From an uncultured Clostridia bacterium (lineage in GTDB: Bacteria > Bacillota > Clostridia > Christensenellales > UBA1750): 64,000 nt of DNA. Shown piece after piece: positions 8,128 to 16,863 of the stretch. Position 1 is the first letter of the stretch. Every line of letters starts with the position of its first letter. The stretch spans positions 1 through 64,000 of the forward strand of contig CAJFMX010000002.1 of NCBI GenBank assembly GCA_904393115.1, given 5' to 3'. The position numbers and the translations under genes are program-made. The notes beneath the pieces were generated by a model. It was not told the origin of the DNA and did no database searches. It worked only from the letters and a program-made list of their open reading frames with translations.

Positions 8128-8658
8128 ATGGACAACTTTAAGGAAGAAGTCGTCACGCGCCGCCAGGGTCGGGTCCTCAACGCCCTGGGCTATGTCATGA
8201 GCTGGTTTCTGCTCGTCTGCTTCGGCCTGGTGGGCTTGATGGGCCTTTCGGGCCTGATGGCGCTCAACTTCAACGTCACAAACGTCGTGGCCCTGGTCCT
8301 CGGCGGCGGCGTCGCCTTCCTGCTCTTCCGCTACAAGGACAACTTTCGCATCGAGTACGAGTATTCCTTCACAAACGGCGAGATGGACTTTGCCATGGTC
8401 CTGGGCAACGCCCGGCGCAAGCAGCTCCTCTCCCTGCGCATCCGGGAGATGGAGGCCGGCGGCTGGGCCGACGGGCCGACCTTTGAAAAGTACGACAGCA
8501 TGAAGGACGTCAAGCGCCTGGATTACTTCCTCAACTCCAAGTCGCGGCTCTACTATCTCTACTTCGTCCGCGACGGCAAGCGCACGCTGCTGCTCATGGA
8601 GCCCTCCCAGGAGATGGTCAACATGATGGCCCAGTACTCCAAGGTGCTCGAGAGCTGA
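8128..8658 (+). CDS. DUF6106-like membrane protein
   Basis: 176 aa. The ATG at 8128 follows TTTGGAGGT. The N-terminus is cytosolic, then two hydrophobic segments (about 19-45 and 50-70), then a soluble C-terminal domain rich in aromatic residues (YKDNFRIEYEYSFTNGEMDFA, RLYYLYF). This pattern is seen in an uncharacterised family of Clostridia that I recall as DUF6106. No function is known. The stop overlaps the next start (TGATG), so it is coupled to the pseudouridine synthase gene. A -10 TACAAT with TGG lies upstream at 8088-8093. Confidence 0.65.
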   Translation: MDNFKEEVVTRRQGRVLNALGYVMSWFLLVCFGLVGLMGLSGLMALNFNVTNVVALVLGGGVAFLLFRYKDNFRIEYEYSFTNGEMDFAMVLGNARRKQLLSLRIREMEAGGWADGPTFEKYDSMKDVKRLDYFLNSKSRLYYLYFVRDGKRTLLLMEPSQEMVNMMAQYSKVLES

Positions 8659-9569
8659 TGGAGGGGGAGAAATCCTTCTTCCTGCCCGTCCCCGCCGCCT
8701 GCGACGGCCTGCGCGCGGACGAGGCGCTCCAGGCGCTGCTGGGCATGTCCAACCGGCAGATCCGCACCCTCAAGCGCACAAAGGGCATCTTCCTGGACGG
8801 CGCGCCCGTCTATGCCAACTGCGTCGTGCGCGCGGGCCAGGTGCTCGGCGCGGTCTGCGAGAGCCCCTACGACCAGGGCATCGTCCCGCAGGCGGGCCCG
8901 CTGCGCGTGCTCTACGCCGACGAGGATCTGCTCCTCGTGGACAAGCCCGCGCCCATGGCCACGCTCCCCACGCGCGGCAAGCCCCTGGGCACGCTCGCCA
9001 ACCTCGTGGCCGCCTACGAGGGCCGCACGCCCTTTCTCTTTCGGCCCGTCAACCGGCTGGACCGCGGCACGAGCGGCATCGTCGTCGCGGCGCGCCACGC
9101 CCTTGCGCAAAAGCGCCTGATGGAGAGCCTGCACACGCCCGCCTTCCTGCGGGAGTACCTCGCCGTCTGCGAGGGGATCGTGCAGGAGGACGGCGGGCGC
9201 ATCTGCGCGCCCATCGGCCGGGAGGCGGGGTCGGGCCTGCGCCGCTGCGTCCGCCCGGACGGCAGCCCCAGCCAGACGGAGTTCCGCGTCCTTTTTCGCT
9301 TTAAGGAAACGAGGCGGACGCTGCTTTCGTTGCGTTTGCAGACGGGCCGCACGCACCAGATCCGCGTGCACCTGGCGCACATCGGCCACCCCGTGACGGG
9401 CGACGCGCTCTACGGCGCGCCCTGTCCGCTCCTGCCCGACCGCTTTGCGCTGCACGCCTGGCGCGCGGCGCTGATCCAGCCCTTTACCGGCGCGCGCATC
9501 GACGTGCGCGCGCCCCTGCCCGAGGGCTTTGCCGCCCTCGCCCACCAATGCGGGGAGGGAGTCCTTTGA
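8658..9569 (+). CDS. RluA/RluD-family pseudouridine synthase
   Basis: 303 aa. An N-terminal S4-like RNA-binding domain (about 17-65) precedes the catalytic domain. The signature RLDRGTSG places the catalytic Asp at 135. LQTGRTHQIRVH and GHPVTGDALYG are the usual RluA-family motifs. The enzyme isomerises uridine to pseudouridine in rRNA or tRNA; the exact target (RluD/YjbO-type) cannot be read from sequence. Its start overlaps the preceding stop codon and its end overlaps the kinase-like gene, so 8128-10402 reads as one operon. Confidence 0.9.
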   Translation: MEGEKSFFLPVPAACDGLRADEALQALLGMSNRQIRTLKRTKGIFLDGAPVYANCVVRAGQVLGAVCESPYDQGIVPQAGPLRVLYADEDLLLVDKPAPMATLPTRGKPLGTLANLVAAYEGRTPFLFRPVNRLDRGTSGIVVAARHALAQKRLMESLHTPAFLREYLAVCEGIVQEDGGRICAPIGREAGSGLRRCVRPDGSPSQTEFRVLFRFKETRRTLLSLRLQTGRTHQIRVHLAHIGHPVTGDALYGAPCPLLPDRFALHAWRAALIQPFTGARIDVRAPLPEGFAALAHQCGEGVL

Positions 9570-10402
9570 TCCAGCAGACGGTGGACGGCGTCTCCTTCCG
9601 CATGGTCCAAGCGCACGACTTCTCGTTCCTGGCCCGGTTCGGCCGCGTGTTCCGCGTCCTGGACGACCAGGACTCCGGAAACCTCTGCTTCGGCCTTGCG
9701 GGGGAGAGGGGCCGCCTCTTCCTCAAGTTCGCCGGCGCGCAGACGGCGCGGGCGGGCGTTTCGCCCGAAGACGCCGTGGAGAACCTGCGCGCCGCCGCCC
9801 GCGTGGCGCGGGACCTTGCGCACCCGCGCCTTCTGCCCCTGCTCTGGGCGGGCGAGATCGGCGGCGGCTACGCCGCGGTCTTCCCCTGGACGGACGCGGT
9901 CTGCATGGGGCGCATGTACCCGGAGCAGCGCGCGGCGTTTTTCGCCCTGCCGCTCGATGCGCGCCTGCGCGTGGAGGACGACCTGATCGACTTCCTGCTC
10001 TGCACCCATGCGCGGGGCTATGTCGCCGTGGACTTCTACGACGGCAGCGTGCTCTATGACCGCGCGGCCGGGCACGCCCTCTTCTGCGACGTGGACCTGT
10101 TCGCCCGCAAGCCCTTTGTCAACCGCATGGGCCGGCTCTGGGGCTCCTCGCGCTTCATGGCGCCGGAGGAGTTCGCGCTCGGCGCGCAGATCGACGAGCG
10201 GACGAACGTCTACCTGGCCGGGTGCATGGCCTTTGCCCTGGCCGGCGACGAGCGCGACCGCACGCGCGAAACCTGGCAGGCGGGCGAGGCCCTCTACCGC
10301 GTCGCGTCGCGCGCCGCCGCCCCGGAGCGCGAAACCCGCTATCCCACGCTTTCCTCCCTGCGCGCGGACTGGCTCCGCGCCTGCGTGGAGGAAGGCTTTT
10401 GA
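9566..10402 (+). CDS. Degenerate serine/threonine protein kinase-like protein
   Basis: 278 aa. The TTG at 9566 overlaps the previous stop and has GGGGAGGGAG 4 bp upstream; an ATG at 9548 is possible but would bury that ribosome site. Kinase landmarks are a candidate Lys (LFLKF, K54), an HRD-like loop reading GYVAVDFYDGS (D156) with Ser where Asn is usual, and a DFG-like CDVD (D175). SRFMAPEE is an APE motif, and DERTNVYLAG corresponds to the DxxTDxYSLG helix with Asn for Asp. The Gly loop is poor. It may be a weak or inactive kinase. The substrate is unknown; being coupled to an rRNA-modifying enzyme is suggestive only. Confidence 0.7.
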   Translation: MIQQTVDGVSFRMVQAHDFSFLARFGRVFRVLDDQDSGNLCFGLAGERGRLFLKFAGAQTARAGVSPEDAVENLRAAARVARDLAHPRLLPLLWAGEIGGGYAAVFPWTDAVCMGRMYPEQRAAFFALPLDARLRVEDDLIDFLLCTHARGYVAVDFYDGSVLYDRAAGHALFCDVDLFARKPFVNRMGRLWGSSRFMAPEEFALGAQIDERTNVYLAGCMAFALAGDERDRTRETWQAGEALYRVASRAAAPERETRYPTLSSLRADWLRACVEEGF

Positions 10403-10447
10403 CGCATTCCCCGAAAAAAACACAAAAAAGACACGGAGGATCAGAAC

Positions 10448-11554
10448 ATGAACATCTGCCATCAGCCCTGGACGCTCGTCCCCAACCACATCCGCGGCAA
10501 GGGCGGGCGCGAGATCGATAAGCTGCGCGGCGTGACCCCCGCGCTGGACACGGACTCCGGCTCCGAGGCGTGGATCGGGTCCGTGACGCGCGTGGGCAAC
10601 CCGCCGCCCGAGGCGCCGAACTACGGCTGCAGCGAGGTCGTCCTGCCGGACGGCCGGCGCGAGTTCCTCTTTGAGGCCATCGCCGAAAACCCGCAGGAGA
10701 TCCTGGGTCAGACGCACATGCGCAAAAACGGCCAGGGCTTGGGCATGCTCATCAAGTATTTGGACGCGCAGGCGCAGTACGGCCTGCAGTGCCACCCCAC
10801 CCGCCCCTGGGCCAAGAAGATGTGGAACAGCCCCTACGGCAAGGAGGAGAGCTGGTACGTCATCGGCACGCGGGACGACACGGCCGAGCCCGCCTACATC
10901 CTTCTGGGCTTTAAGGAGGGCGTGACGCGCGAGATGTGGGAGGAGGCCTACTTCCGCGACGACCTCGCGGCCCTGGAGAACCTCTGCCACAAGATCCAGG
11001 TCCAGGTGGGCGAGGCCTACTTTGTCGGCGGCGGATGCCCGCACGCCCTGGGCGAGGGCTGCCTCGTCGTCGAGGTCCAGGAGCCCGCGGACATCACCCT
11101 CGGCGCGCATCCCTACAGCGCCATGCCCGCCGCCTGGCGGCAGAAGAACCCGGACGTGCCCGCGGGCCTCTACGACGAGCGGCTGCTGGGCGCCTACGTC
11201 TACGACGGCTGCTCCTACGAGGAGAACCTGCGCCGCTGGCGCGCGCCGCGCGTGACGGTGCGCAAGGGCGGCTGGGGGAGCGAGGAGATCCTCATCGGCC
11301 CCGCGCAGACGAAGTTCTTCTCCTTTACGGAGCTCAATCTCGCGGGCGAGACCGAGATGCTGCGCACGGGCTTCCCGCAGGTGGCCATGGTCCTCTCCGG
11401 CCAGGGCGAGCTCTTCTGGGAGGGCGGCTCCCTGCCGGTCCGGCAGGGCATGGAGCTCTTCTTCCCCTATGACATCCCGAACTTTGGCGTGCGGGGCGAG
11501 CTGCGCATGGTCCTGTGCAACCCCGAGGGCGCCGAGATCCCCATGCAGGCCTAA
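10448..11554 (+). CDS. Class I phosphomannose isomerase-like protein
   Basis: 368 aa. The cupin-type isomerase motifs LIKYLDAQAQYGLQCHP (H116) and GGGCPHALGEG match the metal site of type I mannose-6-phosphate isomerases, which interconvert mannose-6-P and fructose-6-P. The C-terminal beta domain (MVLSGQGELFWEGGSLPVRQG) is also cupin-like. ATG at 10448 follows ACGGAGGATCAGAAC. It opens a run of carbohydrate-related genes (ADP-ribosylglycohydrolase, deacetylase) with gaps of 15 bp or less. The substrate may be another sugar phosphate or a free sugar. A homologue, not a proven ManA. Confidence 0.8.
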   Translation: MNICHQPWTLVPNHIRGKGGREIDKLRGVTPALDTDSGSEAWIGSVTRVGNPPPEAPNYGCSEVVLPDGRREFLFEAIAENPQEILGQTHMRKNGQGLGMLIKYLDAQAQYGLQCHPTRPWAKKMWNSPYGKEESWYVIGTRDDTAEPAYILLGFKEGVTREMWEEAYFRDDLAALENLCHKIQVQVGEAYFVGGGCPHALGEGCLVVEVQEPADITLGAHPYSAMPAAWRQKNPDVPAGLYDERLLGAYVYDGCSYEENLRRWRAPRVTVRKGGWGSEEILIGPAQTKFFSFTELNLAGETEMLRTGFPQVAMVLSGQGELFWEGGSLPVRQGMELFFPYDIPNFGVRGELRMVLCNPEGAEIPMQA

Positions 11555-11569
11555 AGAGGAGGGAGAGCC

Positions 11570-13678
11570 ATGCTTCCGAGCGATTACATCGAGCGCGTCT
11601 ACGCCGGGGTCCTGGGCAAGACCATCGGCGTGCGCCACGGCTCCAACGACGAGGGCTGGAGCTATGAGAAGATCCGCGAGACCTTCGGCGAGGTCACGGA
11701 CTACCTCTTCACCTTCCGCAATTTCGCCGCCGACGACGACACGAACGGCACGTTCCTGCTGCCGCTGGCCCTGCGGGACTACGGCTTGGACCGGGAGTCC
11801 CTCTCCGACCACGTGGCCGATACGCTCCTCAACTACGCGCCGGACCACCACGGCTTCTTCTGGTGGGGCCCCTACGGCGTCTCCACCGAACGCACGGCCT
11901 ACGACAACCTCAAGGCCGGCCTGCGCCCGCCGTATTCCGGCTCCGCCGCCTGCAACGGCCCGACCATCGCCGAGCAGATCGGCGGCCAGATCTTCATCGA
12001 CGGCTGGGGCATGCTCGCCCCCGGCGAGGAGGCGCTCGCCGCGGACCTCGCCGCGCGCGCGGCCTGCGTCACCCACGGGGACAACGGGGTCTACGGCGGC
12101 ATGTTCATCGCCGCCGCGGTCGCGGCCGCCTTTGACGCAAAGGACATCGGCGAGGTCCTGCGCCGCGCCCTGGCCGTCATCCCGGAGGACTGCACCTACG
12201 CGCGCATGGTCCGCGACATCCGGCGCTTCTTCGGCGAGAATCCCGACGACTGGCACGCGTGCCTTGCCTACATCCGCAAGAACTACTGGCAGGACAAGTA
12301 CCCCGGCAACTGCCACATCATGCCCAACGCCGCCATGATGATGCTCTCCCTGCTCTACGGCCGCGGCTCCTTCTCGGACACGATCAACATCTGCAACATG
12401 TGCGGCTGGGACACGGACTGCAACGTGGCCAACGTCGGCGCGATCCTCGGGGTCCTTGTGGGCCTGAAGGGCATCGACTGGAAGTGGCGCGAGCCCATCG
12501 GCGACTTCCTCGCCTTCTCCTGCGCGCTCGGGGACCAGAACATCTCCAACCTCGGCCAGGTGACGTATGAGCTTGCGGCCCTGGGCTACGCGCTGCACGG
12601 CGAGGAGGTCCCGCTGCAGCTGCGCCGCATGACCGCCCGCGACGCGCGGCGCTTCGACTTCAGCCTGCCCGGCTGCATCCAGAGCTTCCGCGCCGAGGCG
12701 GAGGGGGGAGACGCGGTCCGCATCTTCCAGGTCGCCCAGCCGCGCCGCACGGGCGGGGGCGCGCTGCGCCTGCTCGCCGCCACCGCCGAGCCGGGCGCGC
12801 CCGTGCGCCTCTTCCTGCTCACCTACTACCACCCCTCGGACTTCAACGACAGCCGCTACGACCCGAGCTTTTCGCCCGTGGCCTACCCGGGCCAGCGCCT
12901 GCGCGCCTGCGTGCGCGCGCCCCGGCCCCTGCGCGCGCGCCTCTTCTTCGAGGACGACCGCACGGGCGAGATCCAGCGCGGCGAGCGCGTCTGCCTCGCG
13001 CCCGGGGTTTGGACCGAGCTCACCCTGCGCATCCCCGCCGGGACGGACGCGCGCATCCGCCGCGTGGGCCTGGAGGCCGAGGGCGCGGAGACGGGCGTGG
13101 ACCTCGTCCTGGACGAGTTCGCCATCGAGGGCGGCGCGGACTACGCCGTGAACTTCGCCCGCGAGGGCGTCGAGCGCTGGAACCCCCTGCACGAGGAGAT
13201 CAGCCAGTGCATGTTCAACTGCGGCTCCTGGACGGTGGAGGAGGGGCGGCTCGCCGGCCGCGGCGCACCCCTTGCCGAGATCTTCACCGGCAGCACGACC
13301 TTTGGCGACGGCTGCGCGCAGGCTGTGCTCGTGCCGCGCTTCGGCCCGGCGCACAACCTCGAGTTCTGCGTCCAGGGCGCGGCGCGCTGCTACGCCGCGG
13401 GCCTGGCCCAGGGCGGCAAGGTCCGCCTGTACAAGAAGCACCGGGACTACGCGGTCCTTGCCGAGGCGGACTTCCCCTGGGAGCTGGGCAGGGCCTACGC
13501 GGTCGCGGCGGAGCACGCGGACGGGGACATCCGCGTTCTCGTGGACGGCAGGGAGGTCCTGCGCTTCCGGGACGAGGAGAATCCCTACCTGCGCGGCTCG
13601 GTCGGCGTCTCGATCTTCGGCGCCGGCCGCTGCGACGTCGAATCAATCTGCGTAAAGGAGGCGGAATCCCATGCTTAA
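11570..13678 (+). CDS. ADP-ribosylglycohydrolase-family protein with C-terminal sugar-binding-like domain
   Basis: 702 aa. The N-terminal about 350 residues match the ADP-ribosylglycohydrolase (ARH) fold, with the metal motif DDDTNG at 55-60 and the second motif GWDTDCNVANVG near 285. Family members cleave ADP-ribose or related glycosidic bonds; many Clostridia homologues sit in sugar-use loci. The C-terminal half is beta-rich (about 400-560, then about 570-700) and resembles laminin-G/jelly-roll carbohydrate-binding modules, although no signal peptide is present. ATG at 11570 follows AGAGGAGGGAGAGCC. It overlaps the deacetylase gene by 8 bp. The substrate is probably a glycoside rather than a protein, judging by neighbours (inference). 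Confidence 0.8.
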   Translation: MLPSDYIERVYAGVLGKTIGVRHGSNDEGWSYEKIRETFGEVTDYLFTFRNFAADDDTNGTFLLPLALRDYGLDRESLSDHVADTLLNYAPDHHGFFWWGPYGVSTERTAYDNLKAGLRPPYSGSAACNGPTIAEQIGGQIFIDGWGMLAPGEEALAADLAARAACVTHGDNGVYGGMFIAAAVAAAFDAKDIGEVLRRALAVIPEDCTYARMVRDIRRFFGENPDDWHACLAYIRKNYWQDKYPGNCHIMPNAAMMMLSLLYGRGSFSDTINICNMCGWDTDCNVANVGAILGVLVGLKGIDWKWREPIGDFLAFSCALGDQNISNLGQVTYELAALGYALHGEEVPLQLRRMTARDARRFDFSLPGCIQSFRAEAEGGDAVRIFQVAQPRRTGGGALRLLAATAEPGAPVRLFLLTYYHPSDFNDSRYDPSFSPVAYPGQRLRACVRAPRPLRARLFFEDDRTGEIQRGERVCLAPGVWTELTLRIPAGTDARIRRVGLEAEGAETGVDLVLDEFAIEGGADYAVNFAREGVERWNPLHEEISQCMFNCGSWTVEEGRLAGRGAPLAEIFTGSTTFGDGCAQAVLVPRFGPAHNLEFCVQGAARCYAAGLAQGGKVRLYKKHRDYAVLAEADFPWELGRAYAVAAEHADGDIRVLVDGREVLRFRDEENPYLRGSVGVSIFGAGRCDVESICVKEAESHA

Positions 13679-14381
13679 GTTCCCCGGCGGCAAGACGCGC
13701 GCGCTGACCTTCTCCTACGACGACGGCGTCAGCCAGGACATGCGCCTTGTCACGCTCTTCAACCTCTATGGCCTAAAGGGCACCTTCAACCTCAATTCCG
13801 GCATCCAGTCCCGGGAAAACACCTGGCAGAACCAGGACGTGCTCGTGCGGCGCATGGACCCGGAGGTCCTGCCCGCGCTCTACGCGGGGCACGAGGTCGC
13901 CGCGCACACCCGCACGCACCCCAGCCTCTACAAGCTCTCGGACGAGGCGCTCGCCCGGGAGATCCGCGAGGACAAGCTCGCGCTGGAGCGGCAGTTCGGC
14001 CGGCCGGTCCTGGGCATGGCCTATCCCTTCGGCGACTGCGACGCGCGGATTCTGATGGCCGTGCGCGACGCGGGCCTGCTCTACGGCCGCCGGGTCCAGA
14101 CCACGGGCGGCTTCCGCCTGCCGGCCGACCCCCGCGCCTGGGACGCCACCTGCCACCACAACGACGAGCGGCTGATGGACCTGGCGGACGCCTTCCTCGC
14201 CCCGGGCGAGGACCTGCGCCTCTTCTACGTCTGGGGCCACAGCTATGAGTTCGACGTGGACCGCTCCTGGGCGCGCATGGAGGACTTCTGCGCCAGGGTC
14301 GGCCGCCGCGACGACGTCTGGTACGCCACAAACGGCGAAATCGTGACCTGGATGCTGCAAAACCACCTGATCCAACCCTGA
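13671..14381 (+). CDS. NodB-type polysaccharide deacetylase family protein
   Basis: 236 aa, no signal peptide, so cytosolic. The NodB motif 1 SYDDG (D17, D18) and motif 2 HTRTHPSL (H79, H83) supply the catalytic Asp and metal triad. GMAYPFGDCD matches motif 3. Members remove N- or O-acetyl groups from sugars. The start overlaps the end of the ARH gene, giving tight coupling in the 10448-14381 operon. A cytosolic deacetylase beside an ARH and an isomerase suggests processing of an imported modified sugar. Confidence 0.85.
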   Translation: MLKFPGGKTRALTFSYDDGVSQDMRLVTLFNLYGLKGTFNLNSGIQSRENTWQNQDVLVRRMDPEVLPALYAGHEVAAHTRTHPSLYKLSDEALAREIREDKLALERQFGRPVLGMAYPFGDCDARILMAVRDAGLLYGRRVQTTGGFRLPADPRAWDATCHHNDERLMDLADAFLAPGEDLRLFYVWGHSYEFDVDRSWARMEDFCARVGRRDDVWYATNGEIVTWMLQNHLIQP

Positions 14382-14421
14382 CGCTTCGAAAAACATGCAG
14401 ACAACTGCGGGAGGTGGAGAG

Positions 14422-15027
14422 ATGCCGTACCGAATCCTGACCCTGGAAAGACAGTATGCCAGCGGCGGCCGCGCCGTAGGAAAGGCGGTCGCCGACGCCC
14501 TGGGCGTGCCCTGCTACAACCGGGAAATCCTGGAGTACGCGGCCGAGCGCAGCGGCCAGACGCCCGAGCACCTCGAACGCCTGGAGGAGACGGCGAATAC
14601 CGGCCTGATCTCCTCCCTGCAGGCGGCCTATGCGCGCCTGGCGCGCGGGGAGAGGGCCGCGCTCCCGCCCGAGGGCGCGCTCCTGCTCGCCGAGGCCGAG
14701 GTCATCCGCGAGCTTGCGGACGAGGGCCCCTGCGTGCTGATCGGCCGCAGCGCCGGCTGCATCCTGCGCGACCGCACAGACGTGCTGCGCGCCTTCCTCT
14801 ACGCGGATGAGGAGGCCCGCATCCGCCGCGCCGTGGACGAGTACGGCCACGATGAGAACGAGGCGCCCACGGTCCTTCGCTACTTCGACCGCCGGCGCGC
14901 CAACTTCTACAACGCCAACTACAGCCTCAAATGGGAGGACAAGGCCGGCTACCACCTCTGCCTGGACACGGGCAGGCTGGGCGTCGCGGCCTGCGCAAAA
15001 GTCCTCCTGCGCGCCATGCAGGACTAA
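14422..15027 (+). CDS. Cytidylate kinase-like family protein
   Basis: 201 aa. The ATG at 14422 is set by GGGAGGTGGAG; an in-frame ATG at 14395 lacks one. The N-terminus ITLERQYASGGRAVGK-type loop is the variant P-loop of the family that Clostridia annotate as cytidylate kinase-like. It differs from the GPSGSGKS loop of CMP kinase. A LID-like region (DRTDVLRAFLYADEEARIRR) and GYHLCLDTGRLG follow. A nucleotide or small-molecule kinase is likely; the substrate is unknown. A strong terminator follows. Confidence 0.8.
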   Translation: MPYRILTLERQYASGGRAVGKAVADALGVPCYNREILEYAAERSGQTPEHLERLEETANTGLISSLQAAYARLARGERAALPPEGALLLAEAEVIRELADEGPCVLIGRSAGCILRDRTDVLRAFLYADEEARIRRAVDEYGHDENEAPTVLRYFDRRRANFYNANYSLKWEDKAGYHLCLDTGRLGVAACAKVLLRAMQD

Positions 15028-15028
15028 C

Positions 15029-15070
15029 CGCAAAAAAAGCGCCCCCCGGAAGGGGCGCTTTTTTTTGCGG
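15029..15070. terminator. Bidirectional intrinsic terminator
   Basis: The stem AAAAAAAGCGCCCC / GGGGCGCTTTTTTT lies between the convergent cytidylate-kinase-like and enolase-superfamily genes. Confidence 0.9.
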
Positions 15071-15076
15071 TTAGGT

Positions 15077-16447
15077 TTAGGACCAGAGGCGGTCGTGGGA
15101 ATCCCAGTCGTTCCACTCGTCGGTGGAGACCCAGATGTCCTTGGGGTGCGCGGGGTTCATCTCGCGGATGAGGTCCTCGTTCAGCCCGTCGAAGCCCAGG
15201 CCCGGCTTGTAGGGCACGTCGATGTAGCCCTTGTCGATCAGCGGCATGGGCAGGCCCGTGACCAGCTGCGACCACTTGTCCACGATGTCCTGGCTGTGGA
15301 ACTCCAGGGCGAGGAAGTTCTCCGTCGCCGCGGCCGTCTGCACGCAGGCCATGCAGGCCACAGGGGTCTCGGCCATGTGCATGGCCATGGCGACGCCCTT
15401 CTTCTGTGCGTAGTCGCCGATCTTCTTCGTCTCCAGGATGCCGCCGGAGGAGAGGATGTCCGGATGGATGACGCCGACCGCGCGCGCGTCCAGCAGCGGC
15501 TGGAAGTCGTCGAGCAGGTAGCAGTCTTCGCCGGTGGCGATGGGCGTCTTGCAGCTCATGGACAGGCGCTTGTACATCTCCGTGTACTGCCAGGGGACCA
15601 TGTCCTCCAGCCAGGCCAGGCCGTAGCCGTCCAAGCGCTGGGCGATGGCGATGCAGTCCTCCAGGCCGATGTGGCCGTAGTGGTCGGTCGCCAGCGGCAC
15701 GTCGTAGCCGATCTTGTCGCGGATCAGGCGCACGCGCTCCTCCAGGATGTCCAGACCCTTGCGGGTGACGTGGATGCCGGTGAAGGGATGCGCGACGTTC
15801 TGGTAGTCGTACTGGGCGGCCTTGGCGGCGCGGATCTCGGCGGGGTCGCCGCTCTTGCGCGCGTTGACCAGGCGCTCGTTGATCTTGCGGCCCTCCTCGA
15901 TCCAGCCCAGCGGCGCGGTCAGCGTGCCGTCGATGCCGATCAGGTTGCCGATGCCCACGTCCATCTTGAGGAAGGTGTAGCCGTTGTGCTCCATGCGCTT
16001 GATGAGCGCCTCGGCCATGGCCTCCGGGGTGTCCTTGCCGTCGACGTCCGTGTCGCAGTAGATGCGGATGCGGTCGCGGAACTGGCCGCCGAGCATCTGC
16101 CAGATCGGAATGCCGTAGATGCGGCCGACGAGGTCCCACAGCGCGATCTCCACCGCGCAGACGCCGCCGCCCTGGCGGGCGCGGCCGCCGAACTGCTGGA
16201 TGCGGCGGAAGAGCTTGTCGATGTTGCAGGGGTTTTCGCCGAGGATCACGCGCTTGAGCATCTTGGCGTAGAGCGCGGAGGCGCCGTCGCGCACCTCGCC
16301 GTAGCCGCAGACGCCCTGGTTGGTGTCGATGCGGATGACGTAGTTGATCCAGTGTCCCTTGGGATGCTGATGGATCTCGCAGATCTTCATGTCGGTAATG
16401 CGCAGATCCTTGGGGCTGGAGCAGGTGTTCTGAATGCAGACGTCCAT
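15077..16447 (-). CDS. Enolase-superfamily (mandelate racemase/muconate lactonizing) dehydratase-like enzyme
   Basis: 456 aa. The barrel has K161 (LKMD), metal ligands D255 (ATDH), E281 (WLED) and E307 (TGED), and His357 in MHMAET. This is the layout of sugar-acid dehydratases in the mandelate racemase subgroup (galactonate/gluconate type), with the DxH variant at 255-256. The spacing K161-D255 is larger than usual because residues about 165-235 form an insertion. It would abstract a proton alpha to a carboxylate and dehydrate an aldonate; the substrate is unknown. The ATG at 16447 follows ATAGGAGGG. An extended -10 (TGGTAAAAT, plus-strand ATTTTA at 16482-16487) lies upstream. Confidence 0.85.
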   Translation of the reverse strand: MDVCIQNTCSSPKDLRITDMKICEIHQHPKGHWINYVIRIDTNQGVCGYGEVRDGASALYAKMLKRVILGENPCNIDKLFRRIQQFGGRARQGGGVCAVEIALWDLVGRIYGIPIWQMLGGQFRDRIRIYCDTDVDGKDTPEAMAEALIKRMEHNGYTFLKMDVGIGNLIGIDGTLTAPLGWIEEGRKINERLVNARKSGDPAEIRAAKAAQYDYQNVAHPFTGIHVTRKGLDILEERVRLIRDKIGYDVPLATDHYGHIGLEDCIAIAQRLDGYGLAWLEDMVPWQYTEMYKRLSMSCKTPIATGEDCYLLDDFQPLLDARAVGVIHPDILSSGGILETKKIGDYAQKKGVAMAMHMAETPVACMACVQTAAATENFLALEFHSQDIVDKWSQLVTGLPMPLIDKGYIDVPYKPGLGFDGLNEDLIREMNPAHPKDIWVSTDEWNDWDSHDRLWS

Positions 16448-16601
16448 GGGGTTGAGCCCTCCTATCTGTATTTTCCCCTGTATTTTACCATACCTTCCGT
16501 CGTTTTTCTATACAAATTTCTTACTTTTGTAAAATTTCCATCCGAAAAAGGGAAAAACCGCGCCAATCGGCCGGTTTTTGCAGCCGTGTGGTCGGTTTGC
16601 C

Positions 16602-16630
16602 TTGACGAAAGGGGGCGCGCGTGGTAAAAT
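16602..16630 (+). promoter_or_regulatory. Promoter for tRNA-Leu
   Basis: -35 TTGACG (16602-16607), a 17-bp spacer and -10 TAAAAT (16625-16630) with a TGG extended element, 9 bp before the tRNA. Confidence 0.85.
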
Positions 16631-16639
16631 TTTTACTAT

Positions 16640-16725
16640 GCCGAAGTGGTGGAATGGCAGACACACGGGACTTAAAATCCCGAGGAGTTTTCTCCGTACG
16701 GGTTCGACCCCCGTCTTCGGCACCA
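16640..16725 (+). tRNA. tRNA-Leu (anticodon UAA), CCA encoded
   Basis: The acceptor arms GCCGAAG (16640-16646) and CTTCGGC (16715-16721) pair perfectly. Discriminator A and an encoded CCA (16723-16725) follow. The anticodon loop CTTAAAA puts TAA at 16673-16675. There is a long class II variable arm (GAGGAGTTTTCTCC) and a T arm GGGTTCGACCCC. It reads UUA/UUG codons, which are rare in this G+C-rich DNA. Confidence 0.97.
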
Positions 16726-16863
16726 GCAATCTGCACGTTGGTTGGGCGCTGCCTGGGGGGATTCGCCGCACGCGGCGGGTCCCCCGTTTTTACACGCAGG
16801 GCTTGCGCCCCCTCTTTTCGAAAAAATCCCCCCATCCACACTGTTGAGGAGGCGACATTCGGC

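Noticed and set aside
4329-8141. A 1270-aa open frame on the plus strand opposite the zinc-ribbon repeat gene
   Set aside because: It is an antisense shadow of G+C-rich, low-complexity coding DNA, with Arg/Gly/Val-rich composition, no ribosome site and no recognisable domain.
9410-13516. A 1368-aa minus-strand open frame opposite the kinase, isomerase and ARH genes
   Set aside because: Its residues mirror the codon bias of the plus-strand genes; it crosses several real genes and has no motif.
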